A stretch of DNA of 64,000 bases from Teichococcus oryzae (lineage in GTDB: Bacteria; Pseudomonadota; Alphaproteobacteria; Acetobacterales; Acetobacteraceae). Made by a program: the position numbers and the translations under genes. How positions within the stretch are numbered: the first letter of the stretch is position 1; every line of letters starts with the position of its first letter. Location: the NCBI RefSeq assembly GCF_008386565.1, contig NZ_VUKA01000005.1, forward strand, positions 62,001-126,000. Direction: 5' to 3'. The notes under the pieces are model-generated. The model did no database searches. It was not told where the DNA came from and worked only from the letters and a program-made list of their open reading frames with translations. Below, in pieces: positions 8,443 through 16,659 of the stretch.

Positions 8443-9318
8443 ATGAAGAAAGTTATCCTGACCTGCGCCGTCACCGGCAGCGCGCCAATGACGGACCGGC
8501 ATGTCAACGTCCCGGTCACGCCCCGGCAGATCGCCGAGCAGGCCATCGATGCCGCCCGCGCCGGTGCGGCCATCGTCCACCTCCATGTGCGTGACCCGGA
8601 AACCGGCGCGCCGAGCATGAAGCTGGAACTGTATCGCGAGCTTGTGGACCGCATCCGCGGCAGCGGCGTCGATGTGGTGCTCAACCTGACCACCGGCCCC
8701 GGCGCCAGCTTTTCCCCGGGTGCCGAGAACCCCGCCATCGCCGGCCCCGGCACCACGCTGTGCCCGCCCGCCGAGCGCATCCGCCATGTGCTGGAACTGA
8801 AGCCCGAGATCTGCACGCTCGACCTGAACACCATGTGGTTCAACACGCGCGCGGCGATCAACATTCCCGCCCATGTGGCGGAAATGGCCCGCGCTGTGCA
8901 GGAGATCGGCGTGCTGCCGGAGCTGGAGGTGTTCGACACGGGCGACATCCAGCTGGCGAACCACCTGATCCGGGAAGGGGTGCTGAAATCTCCCGCCCTG
9001 TTCCAGATCGTCCTCGGCATCCGCTACGGCGCGATCTCGACGCCGGCTTCCATGATGCATATGCGCAGCCTGCTGCCGGCCGATGCCGCCTGGGCGGCCT
9101 TCGGCATCTCGGCGCAGGAATACCCGATGCTGGCGCAGGCACTGCTGCTGGGCGGGCATGTCCGCGTCGGCCTGGAGGACAATCTGTATCTGGAGCGCGG
9201 CGTCTTGGCGCCCAACAACGCCGCCCTGGTCGACAAGGCCGTTCATCTGATGCGGGCCCTCGGCACGGAGCCCGCCACCCCGGCGGAAGCGCGGCAGATC
9301 CTCAATCTGCGGGGCTGA
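8443..9318 (+). CDS. BKACE family (DUF849) beta-keto acid cleavage enzyme
   Basis: 291 residues from ATG 8443. The family condenses a beta-keto acid with acetyl-CoA to give acetoacetate and a new acyl-CoA, using a zinc ion. Zinc ligands His46 and His48 (VHLHVRDP) are present at the same numbering as in the founding 3-keto-5-aminohexanoate cleavage enzyme, and the third ligand Glu is in GLEDN (about 245). FQIVLGIRYGA and the ...TLDLNTMWFN strand match the TIM-barrel core. Last gene of the binding protein-hydrolase operon; a 34-bp perfect palindrome follows. Which beta-keto acid is used cannot be read from the sequence. Confidence 0.9.
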   Translation: MKKVILTCAVTGSAPMTDRHVNVPVTPRQIAEQAIDAARAGAAIVHLHVRDPETGAPSMKLELYRELVDRIRGSGVDVVLNLTTGPGASFSPGAENPAIAGPGTTLCPPAERIRHVLELKPEICTLDLNTMWFNTRAAINIPAHVAEMARAVQEIGVLPELEVFDTGDIQLANHLIREGVLKSPALFQIVLGIRYGAISTPASMMHMRSLLPADAAWAAFGISAQEYPMLAQALLLGGHVRVGLEDNLYLERGVLAPNNAALVDKAVHLMRALGTEPATPAEARQILNLRG

Positions 9319-9348
9319 CCGTCAGGGGAAGCCCCCCGGAAGGCCCAT

Positions 9349-9382
9349 GCCTTTCCCGCCGCGACGTCGCGGCGGGAAAGGC
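9349..9382. terminator. 34-bp perfect palindrome, operon terminator
   Basis: Starts GCCTTTCCCGCCGCGA and ends with its exact reverse complement, centre CG at 9365-9366. As RNA it gives a stem of up to 16 bp with almost no loop. It lies 30 bases after the BKACE stop. No T-run follows, so either it stops transcription by its extreme stability or it is a double-stranded binding or REP-like site. Confidence 0.6.
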
Positions 9383-9422
9383 GCGCGGCCGGAACATTGC
9401 GCGCCCAGATCGAAAAAATATG

Positions 9423-9451
9423 TTATTGGAGCAACCTGGGGATGCTATAGG
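9423..9451 (+). promoter_or_regulatory. Candidate sigma-70-type promoter before the diguanylate cyclase
   Basis: In the only AT-rich patch of this gap, TTATTG (9423-9428) and TATAGG (9446-9451) are 17 bases apart and lie 41 bases before the ATG at 9492. Both hexamers are weak matches, so this is a suggestion only. Confidence 0.3.
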
Positions 9452-9491
9452 GTGCCGCGGCTCTTGCCCTGATTTCCCGCCGGGATTTTCA

Positions 9492-10508
9492 ATGCCACCT
9501 GCATCGCTCCCGCCGAATGAGGTCGAGCGCCTCATCGTGCTGCGCTCCTATGACGTGCTGGATACAGCCTGCGAAGCCAGCTTCAACGATATCGCCAAGC
9601 TGGCGGTCATTCTGTCCGAATGTCCCATTGCCCTGGTTTCCCTGGTGGATGCCGACCGGCAATGCTTCAAGGGGCGGCAAGGGCTGGATGTGGATGAAAC
9701 ACCCCGCGAGGTGTCGTTCTGTGCCCACGCCATCCTGCATCCCGGCGAGGTGCTGATGGTGCCGGATGCCACGCTCGACCCGCGCTTCAGGGACAATCCC
9801 CTGATCGCCGAGATCGGGCTCCGCTTCTATGCCGGCGTTCCGCTGGTCAATGCGGAAGGCATCGCGCTGGGAACGCTTTGCGTCATCGACCGCGTGCCGC
9901 GGCGGCTGAACGAAACGCAGCAGGAGGCGCTCCGCTACCTGGCGGGAACGGTGGTGACCACCCTGGAGCTGCGCCGCACCATGCACAAGGTCCGGCAGGC
10001 AGCCCTGACGGATACCTTGACCGGCATCGCCAACCGCCCGGCCCTGTTGAACGCGCTGCACCGCGCCATCGCGCTCCAGCAGCGCGATGGCCCTCCGTTC
10101 TCGCTGGTCTACCTGGACCTGGACGGCTTCAAGCGGATCAATGACCTTCATGGCCACGCCACGGGGGACGAGGTCCTGCGCCAGGTGGCGGCCACGCTGT
10201 CGGACTGCGCCCGGCATTCCGACATGGCGGCGCGGCTCGGGGGCGACGAGTTCGCGGTGCTGCTGGCCGGCCAGGACGCCGCCCCCGCCGCCGGCCGCAT
10301 CCGCCAGCAGGTGGAGGCCGAGATGGAACGCCATGGATGGCCAGTGACGGCCTCGGTCGGCGCCGTGTCCTTCCGCGACGCGCCGGCCGATGTGGAGGAA
10401 GCCCTGTCGGCGGCCGACGAGCTGATGTACGGGGCGAAGTTCGCCGGCAAGAACCGGGTGCTGCACCGGGAGTTCGCCTCCAGGCCACGGGCCCACAGGG
10501 CCGCCTGA
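9492..10508 (+). CDS. Diguanylate cyclase with GAF sensor domain (GGDEF)
   Basis: 338 residues, soluble. Residues about 20-160 form a GAF domain (FNDIAKLAVILSECPIALVSLVD...YAGVPLVNAEGIALGTLCVID), the rest a GGDEF domain (LTDTLTGIANRPALLNAL). The active-site loop is an intact GGDEF, and five residues before it is RHSD, the RxxD inhibitory site, so it should make c-di-GMP from two GTP and be product-inhibited. The GAF signal is unknown. ATG at 9492 is chosen because homology begins there; the longer open frame upstream overlaps the BKACE gene. Monocistronic, own candidate promoter. Confidence 0.92.
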   Translation: MPPASLPPNEVERLIVLRSYDVLDTACEASFNDIAKLAVILSECPIALVSLVDADRQCFKGRQGLDVDETPREVSFCAHAILHPGEVLMVPDATLDPRFRDNPLIAEIGLRFYAGVPLVNAEGIALGTLCVIDRVPRRLNETQQEALRYLAGTVVTTLELRRTMHKVRQAALTDTLTGIANRPALLNALHRAIALQQRDGPPFSLVYLDLDGFKRINDLHGHATGDEVLRQVAATLSDCARHSDMAARLGGDEFAVLLAGQDAAPAAGRIRQQVEAEMERHGWPVTASVGAVSFRDAPADVEEALSAADELMYGAKFAGKNRVLHREFASRPRAHRAA

Positions 10509-10647
10509 GCATCGCGAGGGGGTATCGGGGGCTGTCGCGGGGCCAAGGCAAGGTTGGCAAGCTGCGCACGGCGCACCGTGGCCGCCGATGATGTGTGGAG
10601 CGCCGGCCCAGGGCGTGCCATGCTCGGCGCAGCCGGAAAGGTGCATG

Positions 10648-11277
10648 ATGAGCCTGGAACTTTGGCTGGTTTACCTCGCCGCGGCCCTCGGATTGTCGCT
10701 CACGCCAGGGCCGAACGGGCTGCTTGCCCTGACGCATGGCGCACGCTTCGGCCTTCGCCCGGCCGCCTGGACGGTGCTTGGCGGCGCTGTCGGCTTTCTG
10801 TTCCTGATCGCGGCCTCGCTGGCCGGGCTGGGGGCGCTGCTCGCGGCGTCGGGAACGGCCTTCACGGCGGCGAAGTGGGCGGGCGCCGCCTACCTCGTGT
10901 ATCTCGGCGTGCGGTTGTGGCGCTCGCCCGCCCCGGTTGTGGTGGCGGCCCAGGCTTCCGGGCTGCCCGGAGGGCGCGCGGCGCGGCCGCTGCGGCTGTT
11001 CGGGGATGGCTTCCTGGTCGCGGTGTCGAACCCCAAGGCGCTGCTTTTCTTTGCCGCCTTCCTGCCGCAGTTCATGGTGCCCGGGGACAGCTTCGCGGTG
11101 CAGCTCCTGTTCCTGGGCGGCACCTTCGTCGCGGTGGAGATCGCCTATGAATTGCTGCTGGCCGGGCTCGCCGGGCGGATCTCGCCCTGGCTGGGGCGCC
11201 ATGGGCGGGTCTTCAACCGCGCGGCGGGCGGCACCTTCATCGGGATCGGCGCGGCCCTGGCCACGGCGGGCCGGTAG
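10648..11277 (+). CDS. LysE-family amino-acid/metabolite exporter
   Basis: 209-residue inner-membrane protein with about six hydrophobic segments. The N-terminal LSLTPGPNGLLALTHGARFGL block is the LysE/RhtB signature, and SNPKALLFFAAFLPQF is the second conserved block. GGAAAGG (10635-10641) lies six bases before ATG 10648 (ATG at 10645 is the alternative). Such proteins export amino acids, homoserine lactones or related metabolites; the substrate is not predictable. No regulator is adjacent. Confidence 0.85.
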   Translation: MSLELWLVYLAAALGLSLTPGPNGLLALTHGARFGLRPAAWTVLGGAVGFLFLIAASLAGLGALLAASGTAFTAAKWAGAAYLVYLGVRLWRSPAPVVVAAQASGLPGGRAARPLRLFGDGFLVAVSNPKALLFFAAFLPQFMVPGDSFAVQLLFLGGTFVAVEIAYELLLAGLAGRISPWLGRHGRVFNRAAGGTFIGIGAALATAGR

Positions 11278-11391
11278 CGGGCGGGTGCGGCCATCGCGGC
11301 GTGACGCCCGCCCCGCCCGGCGCTACAGCGGCGGCATGAGCGCCCTTCGCCCCTGCCCGGTCCGGCATCCCGCATCCCGGGAGGCCCGGTG

Positions 11392-11988
11392 ATGGCCCGC
11401 GGACAGCTGACGGTCTTCTGCGGCCCGATGTTCGCGGGCAAAAGCACTGCTCTGCTCGAACAGGCGGCCCACGCCCGGGCGCGGGGCCTGCGCGCCCGCC
11501 TCCTCAAGCCCGCCTTCGACACCCGGCGCGGCGCCGGGCGCCTGACGACCCATGATGGCCTGAGCATGGAGGCGGCGCCGGTCGCCACCCTGCCGGGGCT
11601 GGGGTCCCCGGAAATCCCGCACGGAACCGGGACGGTGCTGCTGGACGAGATCCAGTTCATGGAATCGCCGAGCTTCGACGGCGACGTGGTCGAGGGCATC
11701 CGCGCCTTGCTGCTGGCCGGGGTCGATGTGACGGCCGGCGGCCTGGACATGGACTGGCAGGGCCGCCCCTTCCGGACCACCGGCATGCTGTGCGCCATGG
11801 CCACCAGCGTGACCAAGCTGCGGGCCCGATGCGCGGTCTGCGGCGCGCCCGCCACGATGACCCAGAAGACGGGCGGCGACGCCGGACGCGCCGTGGAGCT
11901 TGGGGCCGGCGACCTTTACCAGGCGCGCTGCGGGACGCATTGGCGCCCTTTCTCCTGTGAGGCGGCCCAGGGTGACCTGGCCGCCTGA
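11392..11988 (+). CDS. tdk: Thymidine kinase
   Basis: 198 residues, type II (TK1-like) thymidine kinase, phosphorylates thymidine to dTMP in salvage. P-loop GPMFAGKST (12-20), Walker-B-like VLLDEIQF, the lasso-domain zinc ligands CAVCG and a late C-x2-H (CGTHW). GGGAGG (about 11380-11384) precedes ATG 11392, with GTG 11389 as overlapping alternative. Length is normal for the family. It converges on the carbamoylase gene with only 47 bases between the stops. Confidence 0.93.
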   Translation: MARGQLTVFCGPMFAGKSTALLEQAAHARARGLRARLLKPAFDTRRGAGRLTTHDGLSMEAAPVATLPGLGSPEIPHGTGTVLLDEIQFMESPSFDGDVVEGIRALLLAGVDVTAGGLDMDWQGRPFRTTGMLCAMATSVTKLRARCAVCGAPATMTQKTGGDAGRAVELGAGDLYQARCGTHWRPFSCEAAQGDLAA

Positions 11989-12035
11989 ATGCCCGCTGCC
12001 GCTCCGGAGCCGCGCCTGCCCCGCCGCGCCGCGTT

Positions 12036-13286
12036 TCAGGCGTGGCCGGCCCGGGCCAGCACCGCGTGCAGCAGCATGTCGGCGCCAGCGGCGCAGGCTG
12101 CCGGGTCGGTGTGTTCGCGCTCATTGTGGCTGAGGCCGCCCGCGCTCGGCACAAAGATCATCGCTGTCGGCAGGACCGGCGCCAGGGCGATGGCGTCATG
12201 GCCCGCCACGGTGACGATGTCGCGGAACGCATGGCCGCGCCGGCGCGCGGTGTCCCGCAGCAGTTCCACCAGCCCGGCATCGAACAGGATCGGGCCGAAC
12301 CGGTGGAAGGGCTCCAGCTGCATGGCGACGCCGGAGCGGCGCGACGCGTCCCCGATCGCCGCATGCAGGTCGGCGGCCATGGCCTGTGTCACCTCGGGAT
12401 CGGCGTGCCGCACGTCGCAGGACATCCGCACCGTTGCCGCGACGGTTCCGCGCACATTCGGGAAGACCTCGATCCAGGATGCGTTGGAGCGCCCATCCTC
12501 CCCATGCGACACGCCGACGCGGCGGATCGCCAGGATCGCTTCCGCCGCGCCGACCAGCGCATCGCGACGGTTCTCCAGCGGCTGGGCCAGATGCGCGGCA
12601 TCGCCCATGATGGTCAGGTTGAAATAGCGCACCGTGTAGGTGCCCGTGACCACCCCGACCGGCACGCCGGCGCGTTCGAGATGCGGCCCCTGCTCCACAT
12701 GCAGCTCGAAATAGGCGTCCACGGGCCGGTTGCCGACGGGCTCGTCGCCGGCCTCGCCCAGAGCCTGGAGCGCATCGCCGACACGGGTGCCGTCCAGGTC
12801 GGCATGCGCCAGGGCCTGCTCCAGCGTATACTTGCCGGAGAAGGCGAAGGCTCCGGTGTTGCCCGGCGCGAAACGGGCGCCCTCCTCATTCGTCCACACC
12901 ACCAGCTCCAGCGTGCGCTGCGTCGCGATCCCGGCCTCGTCGAGGCTGCGCATCACCTCAAGCCCGCCGAGCACGCCGAGAACGCCGTCGAAGCGGCCAC
13001 CGGTCATCACCGTGTCGAGGTGACTGCCCATCATCACCGGCGCAAGCTCCGGCCGCGTCCCGGCGCGGCGGATGAACAGGTTGCCGACGCGATCGCGCCC
13101 GATGCCATAGCCCTGCGCCTCCGCCCAGCGGACCAGCAGCGCCCGGCCGGCGCTGTCCTCCGGCGTCAGTCCCAGCCGGCGGCACCCGCCACCCGGCAGG
13201 GCGCCGATCTCCGCCATGCGCATCAGGCTGTCCCACAGCCGGTCGCCATCGACCGTCAGGTTGCCGCCGCGATCGTTCCCGGCCAC
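12036..13286 (-). CDS. M20 Zn-dependent hydrolase (hydantoinase/carbamoylase, allantoate amidohydrolase family)
   Basis: About 416 residues. Hydrolyses N-carbamoyl amino acids or ureido compounds such as allantoate. Metal-site motifs are in order: GSHLDTVMTGGRFDGVLG (His and Asp ligands), VVWTNEEGARF (Glu pair), ELHVEQGP (His), dimerisation-domain GDAAHLAQPLENRRDALV, and C-terminal GLSHNEREHTDP (His). In the long open frame the first likely codon is GTG 13286, six bases after a strong GGGAGG; ATG 13310 lacks an SD. It follows an orphan family-5 binding protein by about 58 bases, so it probably cleaves the ligand that this protein delivers. Confidence 0.9.
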   Translation of the reverse strand: MAGNDRGGNLTVDGDRLWDSLMRMAEIGALPGGGCRRLGLTPEDSAGRALLVRWAEAQGYGIGRDRVGNLFIRRAGTRPELAPVMMGSHLDTVMTGGRFDGVLGVLGGLEVMRSLDEAGIATQRTLELVVWTNEEGARFAPGNTGAFAFSGKYTLEQALAHADLDGTRVGDALQALGEAGDEPVGNRPVDAYFELHVEQGPHLERAGVPVGVVTGTYTVRYFNLTIMGDAAHLAQPLENRRDALVGAAEAILAIRRVGVSHGEDGRSNASWIEVFPNVRGTVAATVRMSCDVRHADPEVTQAMAADLHAAIGDASRRSGVAMQLEPFHRFGPILFDAGLVELLRDTARRRGHAFRDIVTVAGHDAIALAPVLPTAMIFVPSAGGLSHNEREHTDPAACAAGADMLLHAVLARAGHA

Positions 13287-13344
13287 CGCCTTCCTCCCTG
13301 TTTTCGTCATGCGCAAGGCAGTTCGTTCGGCGCCCCCGCGCGGC

Positions 13345-14934
13345 TCAGGCCCGCCGCACGCCCCAGGGGAAGGGCGCGGGCCCCTCGACCATGCCGGCCA
13401 GCGTCCGCCGGTAGGCGGTGTGGATCGAGAACTGGCCGATCGGGACGGAGGGGACCTCCTCGAAGGCGAGGGCCTGCATCTGCGCGGCGACGGCGGCGCG
13501 GCCGGCCTCGGTGGTTTCATTCAGCCAGCGCTCGTTCAGCGCCTCCATCCGCGCGCTTTCGTACCAGCCCGCATATCCGCCGGCGCCCTGGCCGCGCATG
13601 ATCGCGTTCATCGCCGGATTGACCAGCGTTTCGCCGGTCCACCAGATCTGGAACACGCTCCAGCCGCCACTCTCGGCAGGGCCGCGGTTGGAGTTGCGCC
13701 GCTGGATCAGGGCGCCCCAATCGGTTTCAACCAGCTCGGCATTCAGGCCCAGTTCGCGGAAAAGGGCGTGGGTGACCTGGCCGAAGGGCGCCACGGTCGC
13801 GAAGTCGGACGGGCTCAGGATCACGATCTTCTCGCCCGCATAGCCCGATTCCCGCACGAGCCGCCGCAACTCGTCCATTGACGGCCGCGTGGCCATCGGA
13901 TCGGGCGCCGGCGGCGTGCCATAAGGTGTGCCGCAGGGAAAAAAGGAATGGCAGATCTTGTAGGCGGCTTCGTCATTGGCGGTGACGGTCGCCATGTAGT
14001 CCGCCTGGTTGACGGCCCGCAGCACCACCTGCCGCAGCTTCTGGTTGTTGAACGGCGCCTGCGTGTGGTTGAAGCGCAGGATGGCGAAATGGCCGGCGGG
14101 ATTGCCGTTGCCAACGGCGATGTTGCGGTTCCGCCGCAGCACCGGCACCAGGTCGGGCAGGACCTGGTCCACCCAGTCCACCTCGCCCGATTGCAGCGCG
14201 GCGGCGGCCGTCGCGGGGTCGGGCACGATCTGCCAGACGATGCGGTCGAAATGCGTGACCTTGCCACCCATTGTCCAGTCGGGCGCTTCCTGGCGCGGCC
14301 GGTAGCCGGCGAATTTCTCGTAAACGACGCGGCTGCCGGAAGCGTGCTCGCCGGCGACGAACCGGTAGGGGCCGGAGCCCACCATCTCGCTCACCTGGGT
14401 GTTTGGGTCGGTGGCCGCCAGGCGCTCGGGCATGATGAACGGCACGGTCGATGCCGGCTTGGCGATCGCGTCGACCAGCAGCGGGAAAGGCCGCTTCAGC
14501 CGGATGCGCAGCGTCCTGTCATCGGCGCTTTCCCAGGCCTCCACGGCGCCGGCCAGCGTCCGGCCGAAGGTGTCCCGGGCGGCCCAGCGCCGCAGGCTGG
14601 CGACGCAATCCGCCGCGCGCACGGGCTCGCCGTCATGGAAGCGCAGCCCCTCGCGCAGCCGGATGAGCCAGGTCCTGCCATCATCCGAAACGGTGTGGCC
14701 TTCCGCCATCTGCGGATGCGGGCGCAAGCGGCCATCCACGCCATACAGCGTGTCGAACACGTAGTAGCCATGGTTGCTGGTCACCAGGGCCGTTGTCCAG
14801 ATCGGGTCCAGCGAAGCGAGGTTTGCATGGGGGATGAAGGTCATCACCCGCGCGCGCTCCGGCTGGGCGAAGGCGGGCAGCGGCAATGTGGCGGCGGAGG
14901 CGGCAGCGGCCCCCAGGAAATCACGACGGCGCAT
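13345..14934 (-). CDS. ABC transporter substrate-binding protein, family 5, orphan
   Basis: 529 residues. Tat signal RRRDFLGAAAASAATLPLPAFAQ, then an SBP_bac_5 domain (LASLDPIWTTALVTSNHGYYVFDTLYG). Long identical blocks and identical length to the protein at 5688-7277 make it a recent paralogue. No transporter membrane genes are adjacent; the downstream partner is the M20 carbamoylase-type hydrolase. AGGGAGGG lies before the ATG. The ligand is likely a ureido or amide compound if the operon is functional as a unit; this is an inference from context. Confidence 0.9.
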   Translation of the reverse strand: MRRRDFLGAAAASAATLPLPAFAQPERARVMTFIPHANLASLDPIWTTALVTSNHGYYVFDTLYGVDGRLRPHPQMAEGHTVSDDGRTWLIRLREGLRFHDGEPVRAADCVASLRRWAARDTFGRTLAGAVEAWESADDRTLRIRLKRPFPLLVDAIAKPASTVPFIMPERLAATDPNTQVSEMVGSGPYRFVAGEHASGSRVVYEKFAGYRPRQEAPDWTMGGKVTHFDRIVWQIVPDPATAAAALQSGEVDWVDQVLPDLVPVLRRNRNIAVGNGNPAGHFAILRFNHTQAPFNNQKLRQVVLRAVNQADYMATVTANDEAAYKICHSFFPCGTPYGTPPAPDPMATRPSMDELRRLVRESGYAGEKIVILSPSDFATVAPFGQVTHALFRELGLNAELVETDWGALIQRRNSNRGPAESGGWSVFQIWWTGETLVNPAMNAIMRGQGAGGYAGWYESARMEALNERWLNETTEAGRAAVAAQMQALAFEEVPSVPIGQFSIHTAYRRTLAGMVEGPAPFPWGVRRA

Positions 14935-15569
14935 GGCAAACCCTCCCTTGTTCTTTTATGCGGCCGGCGATTGCTGTGCCGGCCTTTGATCATCAGGCCC
15001 GGTCAGCTCCGCATCGCGCCGGGCGGTGGTTCAGACGGCATCCCGGCGCCGCCGCGCGGTTCTTATTGGTCCGCGACATGTCCGCGGTGTTCCGGAATCT
15101 TGCGGTGCCGCCACGTCTTGCGGGCTTTTGCCGGACATCGTTCCTCCTCCACCTCGGCACGCGGCGATGTCGCCGCGGCACCCTCGGTCAGGCGTCCGCA
15201 TCCGTGCCCACGGCTTCAGCAAATCTGCCGGCGCACGCACATATCGGGCGGAACTCTATCTTTTCGTGCCGCGATGGCAACATGGCCGCAGGGCGGAAGG
15301 CGCAATATCGGTTCGGCGCAACCGGAATTTCCCTTCCGGCGCCGCCATGGGCGCTGGTCGCGAACGCCCCGCGCTGGCAGGCTGCTCCAGAACAAAGGCA
15401 GGTGCTGGCATTCACGCGGCGATGCGCCGGCCGTCCCCGGCCGCGCGCCCCCGGGGTCGCGCCCCCCGGGCGACCGCGCGACGCGGCCCGTTCGCTGCTG
15501 CCGGAAACAACCGGCCCACCGCCAGGCGGTGCTTCCTGGCCAAGGGCGGATCATGGTGAGGAGATGCGG
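14935..15569. other. Large divergent intergenic region without a supported gene
   Basis: About 635 bases between the binding-protein operon (-) and the 2-hydroxyacid dehydrogenase (+). Open frames here on both strands are rich in Arg/Pro/Ala, have no recognisable domain and no SD, and look like GC artefacts. No tRNA-like cloverleaf or strong palindrome was seen. It probably carries the two divergent promoters. Confidence 0.45.
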
Positions 15570-16508
15570 ATGAAGCCCGATGTGTTGTTGATCGGCACGA
15601 TGATGCCGGCCCTTGAGCGGCGCCTGGACGAGGCCTTCACGGTGCACCGGCTGCACCAGGTGGAGAACCGCGAGGCTTTCCTGGCCGGGATGGGACCGCG
15701 CATCCGTGGCATCATCACCGGCGGCGTCGCCGGGGCCGGCCGCGCGCTCATGGAGGCGCTGCCGGCGCTGGAGATCGTCGCGGTGAACGGCATCGGCACG
15801 GATGCCGTGGATCTCGATTACGCGCGCGTGCACGGCATCCGCGTGACCACGACGCCGGATGTGCTGACCGATGATGTGGCGGACATGGCGATGGCGCTGC
15901 TGCTCGCGACGGCGCGGCAGATCTGCTGGGGCGACCGCCATGTGCGCGCCGGCCTTTGGGCCAGGCAGGGCCTACCGCTGGGACGCAAGATCGGCGGCAG
16001 CAAGCTCGGCATTCTCGGCCTCGGGCGCATCGGCCGCGCGGTCGCGCACCGGGCGGAAGCATTCGGCATGGAGATCGCCTATACCGACGTGGCCGAGATT
16101 TCCGGCGTCTCCTTTCGCCGTGTGCCGGCGCTGATCGATCTGGCGCGCTGGGCGGACATCCTGGTCATCGCGGCCTCCGGCGGCCTGCAATCGCATGGCA
16201 TCGTCGATGCTGCGGTGCTGGATGCGCTCGGGCCGCAGGGCATGCTGGTGAATGTCGCGCGTGGCAGCATCGTCGATGAAGCAGCCCTTGTCGCGGCACT
16301 GGTGGAGAAGCGGCTGGGCGCCGCGGGGCTCGACGTCTTCGTGGACGAGCCCGCGGTTCCGGAAGCCCTGCTGGGGCTGGACCATGTCGTGCTGCAGCCG
16401 CACCGCGCCAGCGCCACGCTGGAAACGCGGCTCGCCATGGGGGACCTGGTTCTTTCCAACCTGGCGGCCCATTTCGCCGGGGGCGAGCCGCTGACAGCGG
16501 CGGTCTGA
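15570..16508 (+). CDS. D-2-hydroxyacid dehydrogenase (GRHPR/HPPR-like), NAD(P)-dependent
   Basis: 312 residues. Reduces 2-keto acids (glyoxylate, hydroxypyruvate and similar) to D-2-hydroxy acids. Rossmann motif in LGILGLGRIGRAVAHRAEAFGMEI; catalytic Arg in NVARGSIVDE, Glu in LDVFVDEP, His in LQPHRAS. GAGGAG (15558-15563) is six bases before ATG 15570; ATG 15564 directly follows it. Monocistronic, ended by a perfect hairpin. The neighbouring enolase-superfamily enzyme and Bug protein suggest sugar-acid or hydroxy-acid metabolism. Confidence 0.9.
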   Translation: MKPDVLLIGTMMPALERRLDEAFTVHRLHQVENREAFLAGMGPRIRGIITGGVAGAGRALMEALPALEIVAVNGIGTDAVDLDYARVHGIRVTTTPDVLTDDVADMAMALLLATARQICWGDRHVRAGLWARQGLPLGRKIGGSKLGILGLGRIGRAVAHRAEAFGMEIAYTDVAEISGVSFRRVPALIDLARWADILVIAASGGLQSHGIVDAAVLDALGPQGMLVNVARGSIVDEAALVAALVEKRLGAAGLDVFVDEPAVPEALLGLDHVVLQPHRASATLETRLAMGDLVLSNLAAHFAGGEPLTAAV

Positions 16509-16578
16509 ACCGCGCGAGGGGGCGGGACGGCGCGCCGCGCATGGCTCTTCCCCCGCCACCCAGCCCTGCCTGAGCCGA

Positions 16579-16608
16579 TCGCGGCACACCGCATCCGGTG
16601 TGCCGCGA
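16579..16608. terminator. Bidirectional terminator hairpin
   Basis: TCGCGGCACACC, six-base loop GCATCC, GGTGTGCCGCGA: a perfect 12-bp stem between the stops of the convergent dehydrogenase (+) and Bug protein (-) genes. No T-run on either side, as is common in this GC-rich window. Confidence 0.65.
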
Positions 16609-16659
16609 CCGGTGTCTGGTGGCGGCTTGGGCCAGGGATGGCCGGGCCGCCGGCCAGCG

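Noticed and set aside
15448..15500. C/G-run inverted repeats in the leader of the hydroxyacid dehydrogenase, as a riboswitch
   Set aside because: Only simple CCCC/GGGG complementarity; no conserved aptamer pattern could be recognised.
15026..15559. Plus-strand open frame of 177 codons in the divergent gap
   Set aside because: Arg/Pro/Ala-rich, no SD, no domain, and it ends at the dehydrogenase SD region.
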